Origin: JBPESP01 sp051710585
GTDB lineage: Bacteria; Pseudomonadota; Gammaproteobacteria; Enterobacterales; Enterobacteriaceae
Assembly (NCBI GenBank): GCA_051710585.1
Contig: JBPESP010000003.1
Location: forward strand, 62,001-126,000
Length of the DNA: 64,000 nt
Direction of reading: 5' to 3'
The notes beneath the pieces are model-generated. The model had not been told where the DNA came from, did not search any database, and was given only the letters and a program-made list of their open reading frames with translations. A program made the position numbers and the translations under genes. Positions 53,487 through 63,725 of this stretch are shown here, one piece after another; the first letter of the stretch is position 1; each line of letters opens with the position of its first letter.

Positions 53487-56454
53487 CATATGGTTTCGGG
53501 CTTACTTTCAGGCAATAATCAGATAATACAGTTCGGTTAAAACAGCGATTGCCTCAAGCGCACCAGGCCTCTTGTCAAAGAGGTGTAACACAACCCCTCT
53601 CCATTAAAATGGAATATCAATAATACCTTTACGGGCGGGTAAACGTGACTTGTAGTAAAGCAACGCGTAGCTTCCACTTATTTTGGAATCCCTTCCCTTG
53701 GTTATACGAAATAGCACCATGCCGAAATAATGGATAAGCATCTCGGTAGTCAGAAAACTTATCAGTCTGGCAACTGTTGTATTGACTCTGACAGCAGAGC
53801 TTACATCTTACCATAATCAGAACTCTAGCAATACTTAAATCATAGTATCCCGCGCCCCTTAACGTTTAAAATTAACATTTATATTAGCCAGCAGTATATC
53901 CCATTATAAAAAATAACCTCAAACTTTCCACCCCAGCCCTGTCAAAAAATACCTCAATCTTATTGAAGAGATATCCCTAGTATCATTCTGCTGTCAGACA
54001 GAGCTTAAGTCCTATTTATAACGTAGTAAAGCCCTGCGCTACGCATATAACGTAGCTCACATTTTAACTCAACGAATAATGGTAGTCTCCAATGCTTTGT
54101 TTAGTAAGTGCGCGCTTGTAAAGCGCTACAATAGGTCTCTTCGTGCTAATTAAGTTTGTTTTTATCCATATACACCATTGTTATTAGATTTTATCCACAT
54201 CATTCCAAAGATTCACCGTATGAGAATATCTTCCTAGCAAAAAACATATCTTCTTTGTAAAGAAGATACTGGGAGGACAGTAAGACACAAAGAGCGATTA
54301 AGATACATTTACAGAAAGTATAAGAAAGTATTCAATGACTGACGTCATAAGACTATAGTTCTCATAAAGTAACAATCATTACTAAGTTATCTGCGCAAGA
54401 TTAAGATGATAATGGCCACCTGTCAGTTCCTAAATACGTTTAACCATCAAGTGGGATATAATGCGCACATCCATCTCCCCAATAGTCGCGTCGTATACAC
54501 AGATCGGCAATATCTTAGAATAATCAAGGGTAGCGGTCATTATTTTGATCCTCTTTTTACGGCCAACCGCAGTTAAATTATATTTGCAGTAGGTAATATT
54601 GAATATCACACTCTTATCACAGGATGCATAATGTTTTGTATAATAAGTACCGATAAAAATCCGAAAATGACGCAACATACAATGTCGCAGGCGGGCTCTC
54701 TACCCGCCAAAAAACTTTATGATAAGCCTCGTTCCATTGCGTATAAAATATCTTTCCAATATACCTCTGTTATTGGTTTAAATATTATCGCTACCAACCA
54801 ATAATATACCAATGGTGGTATAATCCAGCTGAGCTTTTTTAATAGCTCCTACGGATGTATAGTGCTACCTACTATTATAGCTAACTTACATTTACAAAAT
54901 ATCACGCCTTTTACACTCATTGCTTAATGTCTTATTCATATTTAGATTTAAATAGAATATACCTTCTATTTTCAAGGTGTTGTTAATATCTAAAATGTTA
55001 AGAGGCTACAATCAATCTTCTTAGGTGTATTAATCATCGTTTGTAATTCGTCTTTTATATCTTAAATTTGGCTTTCGCCAGTTTAATACGCCGCTTAACG
55101 TCTGTCTTTCTAGCGCTTTTCCACTCTAAAGGCCGGAAAAGGGGAGATAATATTGCCATTCCAAAACGCGGTGCAGAGATAAGCGCTGTACGTCCATCTA
55201 GCAAATAATCACTTTGTTAGAATCTTAAACATTGTAGGCCACCCATTACCGTGTCTGGTTGACCACTTAATCAACTCCTTGGCAAAATACTTGTCGTTCA
55301 GTAGTTCAACCTAAAGCTGCACTAGGCATACGTCTCTCTTCCAACATAGACATCTCCCGCAATACGCTTGATATCAAGCATTCAACATCCTCACTTTCTC
55401 ATCTAATAGAGCCTTACGATAATCAGCTTTTTTGTCATTGAATTAGCATTAATCTTAGGCATTGCGCTGTTCTCATAGTTGTGATTATAGAGCTGCACTC
55501 CCTTCTCGCTAGCATCATCAATTGCCACTAGCTTAGCAATATCGCTAACGTTTTCTGTTAGACAGGATTTAACTCTTTCCTCCTGACGAAGTATATTCCA
55601 ACAGAATTAGCAGTTTTTGCCATAACCTACCTACACTCCTGTTGGGGATCAGAGTTTAGCTAGATATAAGTTTTTTAAACACCGGGCTAACCTGTATCTC
55701 AGAACCCTGTTTAGCTACTGAATCATACCTAGCACCTCAGGTTATACAGAAATACCGGTAATATCTTCAATACCGGATGGGGAAAGAATCCCAGTAACAA
55801 CTGCATCAATATCCTCTTATTCTTATCACCACTGTTATCAAAGTAGGAAAATAACGGGTTGCCGTTGTGCTATATGGCATAATGCCATAATCCATTACCG
55901 CGATGGTATTTTCTACCATTATAACAGGTTTCTACAAAGCAAATAGCGGAGCCCTTAAAGCACCAAAGTCAGCTCCAGAGTAAAGGGCTATCTCTAATTA
56001 TAGAATACGCCATTTTTATGTTCATGAACTTGCCGTTTGTTTTACAATAGGCATTTATCACTATCTACGCCTATCTCCTGCCCCCTTTAACCTCAGTTGG
56101 GGCTCAACTTGTTTATTTATGCGATTGACTTTATCGTATTGTCAACAGACCCCCTACAGCATGGTAGCGGACTGGTCATTATATTTACTCTGCCAGAGTA
56201 CTTCATTTAAGGTAGACTGGCAGTATCACTAGGACAATAAGATTAGGTGTAACGTGACCATAAAATGACGTCAAACAACTTCATTTCCTCGGATGGTATT
56301 TCTTTAGCTTCTCTTTCCCATCCCGAGGCAGCATCACTAGATGCTCCCTATGTCACTCCGTACTGAAATAGAGATTTCACCCATTCCTGGAGACTGTTTT
56401 GCCCACTTATTATTGGACGCAAAGATATTATAGTGTTATCCAGGGCTCTGGCTA

Positions 56455-57110
56455 ATAAATATTTATAGTGCTACTATTTGACAATCTTACACGCTTCAAA
56501 GCATTTTTTAACGTGCTAAAATACAGCAGCGAGCCGTAGAAAAGATCTTATATTATTTCCTTTCTTGTGCAGGGAAAATCTAATATCAATCCAGTATCAG
56601 TTACGATGATTTATTTTATTTCTTCTATCGTTCTATTATAATTAAAAGTTAATCATGGAGGTAAATCATGGGATTACCATAAATACACCAATACATTTTA
56701 AATTTAATATAATCAAAGTAAAGTAAGATTTTTATAAATCTTCTCATATGAGAGATATTTTTATTTTTTTTATTTAAAATCTCCAATTCAGAAAAAAATA
56801 AGAAAGAAGAAAAAAGTAATGTGTTTTTTTTGATATGAATAAGATTTTATTTCACACCTAAATAACCTATTAGGCTATAGAAAGCCTAGGGCTAATACAA
56901 TCAAATATTATTTTTCCTTCTTAATATTTTACGACTATTTAAACTATAGAGATACAGTATTATCTTTTACAGTATTACAGATCAAAAAAATATAATTAAT
57001 GTGTTGACCTGTACTAGCATATATTTAGTTTATATACAGTCAAAAGAAGTAACTTCAAATAGCCATATTCAGTCAATGAACGAGAAAATTTTAATAGAAA
57101 ATACTTTAGA
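56455..57110 (+). repeat. Dispersed AT-rich repeat, copy 2
   Basis: This is the second, shorter copy of the sequence at 1090-2035, in the same orientation. It lacks about 285 nt that lie between the first two shared blocks in copy 1. No protein is readable. Confidence 0.5.
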
Positions 57111-57538
57111 GGCAATATTGGATATAATTAATAATTTATTGAAAAAAAAGATTTAAATATATTTATAAGCTTTTCTTCAAAAAAAACAAAAAAGATGTTG
57201 GATTTATCAGGATGATAAATATGACCTTAGATAACCTATTATTCCAATTTTTAAATATGCTAAATAGTCATTCAAGTCCATAATTTAGTACAAACAATAA
57301 TTTATACTTTTTTTTAGATTGAGACGCGTTCAGAATCTGTAAAATATCTGTAAGGCGTACACTATTCATTTAATAGTAGGGATTCTAGCTAACCTATTGG
57401 TTTAACTGAAGAGTTTATAAAAAAATTTACCCCACACAGTCACGGTATACCCCCACATGACCTTTTCTAGCCTTATCACAAGGCGCATCTCTTATTCTAG
57501 GTATAGGGTTAGAGGCTAACGTTACCTACACGAAGGAA

Positions 57539-57581
57539 ATATCCCAGTTCCACCAAAAGCAGTTTGGTGGAACTGGGATAT
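57539..57581. repeat. Perfect hairpin, 19-bp arms
   Basis: Bases 57539-57557 (ATATCCCAGTTCCACCAAA) are the exact reverse complement of 57563-57581, with loop AGCAG. It lies about 0.4 kb upstream of the dead LPS glycosyltransferase. Confidence 0.95.
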
Positions 57582-57979
57582 GAATATTTTTATGCTACCT
57601 AAGCAGTCAGTGTCTAATGACACTCTTTGCATGATTAGAAATCATCATCACTATTATTTAATAATATCTCTCCTTACTGAAATTTACAGGATAAAAGCAT
57701 TAACTTTTAGCAAGTTATATTTTATAGCCGATTCTGCTCAGAATTCACTGTACACTAGATCCTCACCAACATGTATATGTGCCATAGCATTAACCCCATG
57801 CCCTAGAATATCCTGCTAATTAAATTGCACCATCACAATGATGATGTTTTATTCATACTGATATATCAATAATGTTGATAACACTTTCCAGTAGTGAAAA
57901 TTAATGTACTTTTTATAAAAAAGTACACCTTATATTCTAAAAAATCAGCTAACCATCGTCCATATTCATACCATTAATC

Positions 57980-58740
57980 GTGAATAGAAAAAGCAGAGTG
58001 TATTACGTCAGCTTGAACAAAATATACTCCACAAAAAATTTATGTGAGCCCTATCTTAATTACAACCATATTATTAATATCGTCAAGCAATGCCACTGCA
58101 CGATTGTCGGCATGTTCGGCAGCGCCGCAAAGCGGATTGGATTGGTTCCGATTATACTAAGAGCGCCATTCTTTTCTTTAGCGCCTAGTCTACAATCATT
58201 TAGTAATCACATAAATCATGCACGGTTGCACGCCGTGGAGTAAAAGCTCAGCATCCTAGACCAACTTAAAACTTAACAATTAGCGACCATAGTCTCAGTA
58301 TGTATTATGCCACATCAGATAAAGACCGCAGCGAAGCGAAACTGTAAGAAAATCAGGTGATAAGCAGTAACTACATTCTTATCCAGCTAACAGTACACTG
58401 ATTATATCAGTGGTGAGACGACGCTAAAACAGCGTAAGAACCGGATAAGCATAAAAAATAGTAACGCATATCATTTAGCTTTGCTGCGGGGGGGGGTAAA
58501 GCCCATCAATCTGACGGGCAGTTACCACTTCCTCAGTTGGCAGCGGTTATTGATACCACACGTCTATTTCATCAACCATTAATTCAGCATCAAGCATATG
58601 ACAACAGTGCTAAATACCCCATTATGGCGCGCTTCTTTGTCGCACTAAACTTGTAGTCCATAGCCAGGGGCAATGGAGCAAAAAAAGTATCTTGCCTATG
58701 GACAATAGATTAAGCTGAACTACCATATCCGGATGAGACA
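57980..58740 (+). pseudogene. GT9 heptosyltransferase-like protein, decayed
   Basis: Plus-strand pieces fit an LPS-core glycosyltransferase of family GT9 (WaaC/WaaF/WaaQ type). AAKRIGLVPII, then FSNHINHARLHAVE, near 58110-58240 corresponds to a RIG block and a SRKNSPLHEAQLN-like block. INLTGQLPLPQLAAVIDTTRLF at about 58510-58575 corresponds to the C-terminal INLTGxxxLxQLAALI and GVDSAPMHM region, with HMTTVLNTPL after a frameshift. Which enzyme it was is uncertain. It lies upstream of a GT4 pseudogene and waaA. Confidence 0.6.
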
Positions 58741-58819
58741 CCATTAGTCTCAAACCGACTAGCGCGCTACCTGAGCGGCTATACCGCTTGAGCTACTTTA
58801 TACTATTATAGTATAGGCA

Positions 58820-59760
58820 ACAATAACCTCTCTTGTGACAGAAAAGCTAAAGCTGGTTAAGGGAGCCTTAAGCATAAGATGGCATAGCGCTGGCAGAAAT
58901 ATCGCCGTCTACATAGGGTTGAAGTGCCGAAAGAGGATTTAAGCTATGGTAAACGACCATATGTGATCGCAGGTACAAGAGATAAATTAGATATGATAAC
59001 TATTCCACCTAGCGATAGCACAGCAAAATACCCGCATCATGACGGTGGTGCGGAACGCTTTACCTCTTGCGCTTTTGAATGATCAAGGGAGCCTAAAGCT
59101 GACTGGCATGTATATATCTGTAATCCAATTGGCCGAATCAAACACCACCAGTTCAGTCTAGTGCAAAGCTACGAGCTCATAGCTGACTGCGATATTTTTG
59201 TACCGGCATGTCGTACTATAGGTATGACTAGAGAAACACGCGCATATCATTCCACTCATCTCTCTACTTTACTCATATCAGCCGCTATCACCATTATATC
59301 CTGTCGGCGGAGCGAGAAATGTTTCATTTACTCAAGCTTAAAAAAAAATCATCTGCAATTTAGCGATGGTGTAAAATGACATCATACGCTGCTATCAGGA
59401 GCTGCTGCGAAGCCTGTATTACCTTGTCGCGCGTGCGTTTTTCCAGAATTTATAAGGAAATATTCCCCTGTTCTGTCACCACTACGATGCCAACAACGTG
59501 CTTATCCTGCTAACACTATGCAATCATATTCCCCAATATGATGGTGAGGGCTCTAACTCCTGCGACCTACCAGTTATCACCAGGCAGGACTGCGGTGGTG
59601 CCGAGTACATTAAACAATTGAGATATAATGGCTTTATCTATTGACGCGCTGGATCACCATTCTGTGAGTGTTGTTTGCCACCGAGGTACCATCCCGGGAG
59701 CGCAGAACCCCATACGGTAGAAGATAGCGGATTAACGGTAGGCACACTGCACGCTTGTGC
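58820..59760 (+). pseudogene. GT4 LPS-core glycosyltransferase, decayed
   Basis: The best piece, near 59535-59680, reads FPNMMVRAL then CDLPVITRQDCGGAEYIKQ and NGFI (family GT4: FSNVVLEALACGLPVVTSRR then CGAAEFIEQGVNGFV), the nucleotide-sugar-binding end of WaaG/WabG-type enzymes. The N-terminal half is only faintly visible. It sits between the GT9 relic and waaA in what was a waa cluster. Confidence 0.65.
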
Positions 59761-59994
59761 ATTTATCACGTCAAGTTATGACGCTGTACTCTGGTGGACT
59801 GTTATAATAAACCTGTTGCTGATTTTTCTAGCTCGCGATACAACCACCTTTCAGAACTCATCAGAAACCACCTCACTTCTAATGAAGAAGAACAACTTAT
59901 CTGCTAAAATACACCTATTTTGTGAATATTCACGTCATATTTTAAAAAAAAACTAATAAAGATAAGTTACTATCTCTTACAATAGTTAATTATA

Positions 59995-61263
59995 ATGATC
60001 TACAACATAATTATAGTATTAATCCAACCGCTGATATGGATAAAATTATTATGGCGCAGCAGAAAAGCGCCTGAATACCGCCGGCGCTGGCCTGAACGCT
60101 ACGGCTTTTGCCGAGGTAAAGTAAAACCTAACGGGATCATGCTGCATTCCGTCTCGGTCGGCGAGACACTCACGGCCATCCCTTTAGTGCGTACACTTTG
60201 CCAGCGCTATCCGCTAATGCCCATTACCGTTACCACGATGACCCCCAGTAGCTCAAAGTTGGTACAGTCAGCATTCGGTAAAGATGTCCATCATGTCTAC
60301 CTGCCCTATGATCTACCTAGAGTGGTGAGCCGTTTTCTCGATCAAGTAAATCCCAAACTAGTTATTATCATGGAAACTGAGCTCTGGCCTAACCTTATCA
60401 AGACGCTGCATCAACGCGGCATCCCGCTGATAGTCGCCAATGCGCGTCTGTCTGCTCGCTCCGCCACCGGTTATAAAAGGTTTAGCAATTTCGTCGCCGG
60501 CATCATGCGTCGCATTACGCTCATCGCAGCGCAAAATAAAGAGGACGGCGCCCGCTTCCTGGAGCTCGGGCTAAAAAAGAACCAGTTGGCGATCATGGGT
60601 AATCTAAAATTTGATATTTCCGTCACTCCTGAGCTGGCAGCACGAGCGCTTACGCTACGTCATCAGTGGGCATCTCATCGCCCTGTATGGATAGCTTCCA
60701 GCACACATGAGGGCGAAGAGACGCTGTTATTACAGGCCCATCGCCAATTACTAACCAACTTTCCAGATCTATTGCTCATCTTAGTCCCGCGCCACCCAGA
60801 ACGATTTCCAGTAGCACGGGAAATAACCATGAAGAACGGCTTTAATTATATCATGCGCAGTAGCGGTGAAATTCCGTCTAACAGCACACAAGTAGTGGTG
60901 GGAGATACCATGGGAGAACTAATGCTGCTGTATGGTATCGCCGATCTAGCCTTTCTTGGCGGCAGTCTAGTAGAACGCGGCGGCCATAACCCTCTAGAGG
61001 CAGCAGCGCACGCCATCCCTGTTCTGATGGGGCCACATACTTTAAATTTCTGCGATATTTGCAAAAAACTAGACGAAAGTAGCGGTTTGATGAGCGTGAC
61101 CGACGTAGCCTCATTAGTCATGTCGGTCTCTACCCTGCTGGCCGATGAGGATTACCGTTTATACTACGGTCGTCACGCCATCGAAGTGCTACACCACAAC
61201 CAGGGTGCGCTCCAACGTCTGTTAAATCTGCTAGAGCCCTATCTGCCACAATGGAATCAGTGA
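59995..61263 (+). CDS. waaA: Kdo transferase
   Basis: WaaA adds two Kdo sugars to lipid IVA on the cytoplasmic face of the inner membrane, the last step needed for a minimal LPS. It is 422 residues (425 in E. coli). It has an N-terminal membrane anchor (about 3-20, LIQPLIWIKLLW), the acceptor-binding GGIMLHSVSVGE-like block (here GIMLHSVSVGE), METELWPN, NARLSARS, AAQNKEDGARF, STHEGEE, LVPRHPERFP and the C-terminal GGSLVERGGHNPLEAAAHA, all conserved. The start is ATG 59995; no strong ribosome-binding site is visible. The outer-core glycosyltransferases on both sides are dead, so the cell probably makes a very short, deep-rough LPS. Confidence 0.96.
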   Translation: MIYNIIIVLIQPLIWIKLLWRSRKAPEYRRRWPERYGFCRGKVKPNGIMLHSVSVGETLTAIPLVRTLCQRYPLMPITVTTMTPSSSKLVQSAFGKDVHHVYLPYDLPRVVSRFLDQVNPKLVIIMETELWPNLIKTLHQRGIPLIVANARLSARSATGYKRFSNFVAGIMRRITLIAAQNKEDGARFLELGLKKNQLAIMGNLKFDISVTPELAARALTLRHQWASHRPVWIASSTHEGEETLLLQAHRQLLTNFPDLLLILVPRHPERFPVAREITMKNGFNYIMRSSGEIPSNSTQVVVGDTMGELMLLYGIADLAFLGGSLVERGGHNPLEAAAHAIPVLMGPHTLNFCDICKKLDESSGLMSVTDVASLVMSVSTLLADEDYRLYYGRHAIEVLHHNQGALQRLLNLLEPYLPQWNQ

Positions 61264-61267
61264 ATGT

Positions 61268-62055
61268 TGCATAAAAATCTATCGGTGGTGCTCATTACCC
61301 CCCCAATAAGGCTGAATACTGCCGCATGGTCTAGCATCGGTAAGCTGGACGAATGAAATTATACTGCTAAATGCTCCGTCAGTATTGCTGAAATACACAA
61401 TATCGTGGCACAGGTGGGCAAGTGTGTATCTTCTAGACTATAGAAGGGGCTAGGGGCTGGGGGTGTTTCAACATCTAGCATCAGCGAGCACAGAGGTATG
61501 TGCCAGTAACAATTATATCCTAATACTGAACCGTTAATAAGCGCGTTACACCATTGTTGTATCAAGCGATTCAAAAAATGTTCCAAAACTCCTATTGCAA
61601 AATAGGGGTTTTATAGCTGCACGCGACGTAATCTATTTTTTGGCCGTTTTATCCGTCACAGCGACTGGTACCCCGGATTAAATAGTGCGACTGTACGCAC
61701 AAAGTGGGCGTTATCGTTATAACGCATAGTCTATCCATGAATATCTGGAGATAATAGATACCAATATAATTATTTTGAAGGGTATTTACAGCATCTTGCC
61801 TATCAAAATTTATTGGATTTTCAACGTAAACAGCTAAGGTACGTGGAAACTTTGCCGCGAGAGTGACATCACCGGTAGTGTTTATATGCGGCCTTTTCGC
61901 TATTATCAGGCGCACCAACAGCGCTTTTCAAGACTTCCTGTTACAACCACTAATTTTCTGGACAGAAAATAGGGCTGGTCGCTCGCAATAGTAAACTCGC
62001 AATATATTTATAATAAATACACCAATCTATGAGCCCTTAAGCCACTCAGTGAAAG
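61268..62055 (+). pseudogene. waaE: LPS core glucosyltransferase WaaE, decayed
   Basis: It lies between waaA and coaD, where Serratia, Yersinia and relatives carry waaE, a GT2 glycosyltransferase acting on heptose I. Plus-strand fragments in order are NEIILLN (family: ADEIIVLD), CTRRNLFFGRFIRHSDWYP at about 61615-61675 (family: ARRNLFLGRFMRHSGWYP), FQRKQLRYVE (FQRKQLGYAE) and AIVNSQYIYNKYTNL (ALVNAQYTFNKYAAL) before the coaD start. It is full length in span but has many stops. Confidence 0.87.
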
Positions 62056-62064
62056 AAATAATCA

Positions 62065-62607
62065 ATGACAAACAAAGCCATTTATCCCGGCACCTTCGAT
62101 CCACTAACCAATGGCCACCTAGACTTGGTGACAAGAGCCGCAAAAATATTTGATATTGTTGTGGTGGCGATTGCTGCCCATCCTAGCAAATATCCGCTGT
62201 TTGATTTAAATGAACGTGTCGCGTTGACAACCAAAGTTACTACCCACCTATCTAATGTAAATGTTATAGGTTTTAGTAATCTGATAGCCGATTTCGCCAA
62301 ACAACAGCAAGCGAATATCCTCATTCGCGGCGTACGTACAATAACGGATGTCGATTATGAAATGCAGCTGGCGAAAATGAATCGTCATCTGATGCCAACA
62401 CTAGAAACAGTGTTTATGCTACCTTCTGAGACTTTGTCCTATATCTCTTCTACCCTGGTAAAAGAAGTGACGCTACACGGCGGAAATGTAGACCACTTAT
62501 TGCCTGCACCCATCGCTAAAGAACTCAAAACGCGTCTGCACCTCTCTAAAGACGGCCTAAAAGCGGCGCAGGGTTATAGCGGCCCCGTTAACACTCCGTT
62601 CTTTTAA
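62065..62607 (+). CDS. coaD: Phosphopantetheine adenylyltransferase
   Basis: CoaD makes dephospho-CoA from ATP and 4'-phosphopantetheine, the fourth step from pantothenate to CoA. Motifs are AIYPGTFDPLTNGH at 5-18 (the TxGH-type nucleotidyltransferase signature with His18), LIRGVRTITDVDYEMQLA with NRHLMP, and the ISSTLVKEV motif. The family is about 160 residues; this one is 180, with a C-terminal extension of about 22 residues (from HLSKDGLKAAQGYS on) not present in E. coli, which suggests loss of the original stop. The ribosome-binding site is weak (GTGAAAGAAAT). It is the last gene of the former waaA-waaE-coaD operon. Confidence 0.94.
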   Translation: MTNKAIYPGTFDPLTNGHLDLVTRAAKIFDIVVVAIAAHPSKYPLFDLNERVALTTKVTTHLSNVNVIGFSNLIADFAKQQQANILIRGVRTITDVDYEMQLAKMNRHLMPTLETVFMLPSETLSYISSTLVKEVTLHGGNVDHLLPAPIAKELKTRLHLSKDGLKAAQGYSGPVNTPFF

Positions 62608-62660
62608 TGTTTTAGCGTACTGGACAGAAAAAGTGTGCTGCGCCGGCATTACTTTTGGCA

Positions 62661-63725
62661 ATGCAAAAAAAATATCCTAGACTAATTTGCAGTCAATTTT
62701 AGACTCTTTAAACACGAAAGGGGTCTATTTTAGACAGTCTGAAATTACTTGAAAGAATAGAAATAAGGCGAAATTAAAGATAATTAATCCACATTTGCTA
62801 TGATGGTTATTGCAAATAAGTATTTTAGGTTGACAGCGTTAAAACAAAAAACCATGGTCATCAATCTTTCTATGATGACAAAAATAAGTAAAATAACTGC
62901 ATGATAAACTACAGAAAAAAAACAAAAACCCCTCCCACATAACCGGAATAAATTGAAAGACGTAAGCTTAAAAAAAGTACAACGCATTAAAAAATGAAAT
63001 TTTAAAAAGGCTACAGCGTTCTTAATCTGAGATTCCCTAAACAATTCTCGTTAATTTGGAAACTTAACGTATATCATCCTGTAGCTACGCTCTACTCTGT
63101 CGTGTATTCAAAGTTCATCACAGTAACGATTAATACTAAAAAATCGTCCTAACAGGAAACAGTAGGCGAACAAAATTGTATAGTTAAGTTCATGAACTGT
63201 ACAGCCTCATTCATGGTTGCCCGCCAGCGCGAACAATATCGCTACCATAGCAACAAAATAGTATTCCAGATAAGGCCTCTGTCTCACTGGCAGGCTGATG
63301 AAAGAGCTTTGGCTAATAAGTTTTTAGTCACCCCAAACAGGTATAATGCGGCTATATAGCGCATATCTGGATCAGAGAATACCTGGTATAAACCAGCCAA
63401 AGTGATGTTCCATATTGATCAGACTAGCTACTATAAGAGTAAGAAATTCCAATAGTTTCTACGGTGTGATCGAATTAAATAAAGCATGGTAGGTATGGGT
63501 GAATTAGGATATTAGTTTGATAGAACTCTTCTTCAGAAATCTGAAAAGACTTATACCGCTAACAAACTGTATAAGTCTCACTGAAACAATTCATGAAATT
63601 AAAAAACTATATTGTGGGATATTTTACAGCAGACTCAAGCTAAACAAATATAAGAGTGAGTTGCTACTAAAGAAATCAGAAGATAGATATTAAAAAAACT
63701 CTAACGTAGTGGCTAGTTTATTGAT
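62661..63725 (+). mobile_element. IS3-family element remnant, copy at 62.7 kb
   Basis: The left end (62661-62760) resembles 52207-52301. OrfA residues can be followed faintly: KLKKS, then KATAFLI and DSLNNSR across frames near 62955-63055. OrfB's C-terminal catalytic part is clearer: KVMFHIDQTSYYKSKKFQ at about 63395-63455 (family: VMFHSDQGSHYTSRQF), then RIK, SMVGMGELGY and RTLLQKSEKTYTANKLYKSH (family: RIRQSMSRRGNCWDN, RFFRSLKNEWVP then GYTSF). A possible right end (ACTCTAACGTAGTGGCTAGTT) lies at about 63699-63719. It is full of stops and non-functional. Confidence 0.75.

Larger units (their letters stand above)
53111..57979. other. Long gene desert with a dispersed repeat and hairpins
   Basis: No intact gene in 4.9 kb. 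There are hairpins at 53436-53486 and 57539-57581 and the second copy of the dispersed repeat at 56455-57110. A minus-strand region at about 55.4-55.96 kb gives fragments such as GIEDITGISV, MAKTANSVGIYFVRRKEL and LYNHNYENSAMPK, and a minus-strand frame near 54.43-54.54 kb gives ILPICVYDATIGEMDVRII. They look like decayed protein genes, but I cannot assign them. Confidence 0.5.

Noticed and set aside
55400..55960. Possible prophage structural genes on the minus strand
   Set aside because: Fragments such as MAKTANSVGIYF looked phage-like at first, but no specific phage family could be matched, so I leave it unassigned.
57980..58243. An 87-codon intact gene
   Set aside because: The residues fit the middle of a GT9 glycosyltransferase whose C-terminal motif appears later in other frames; it is a fragment.
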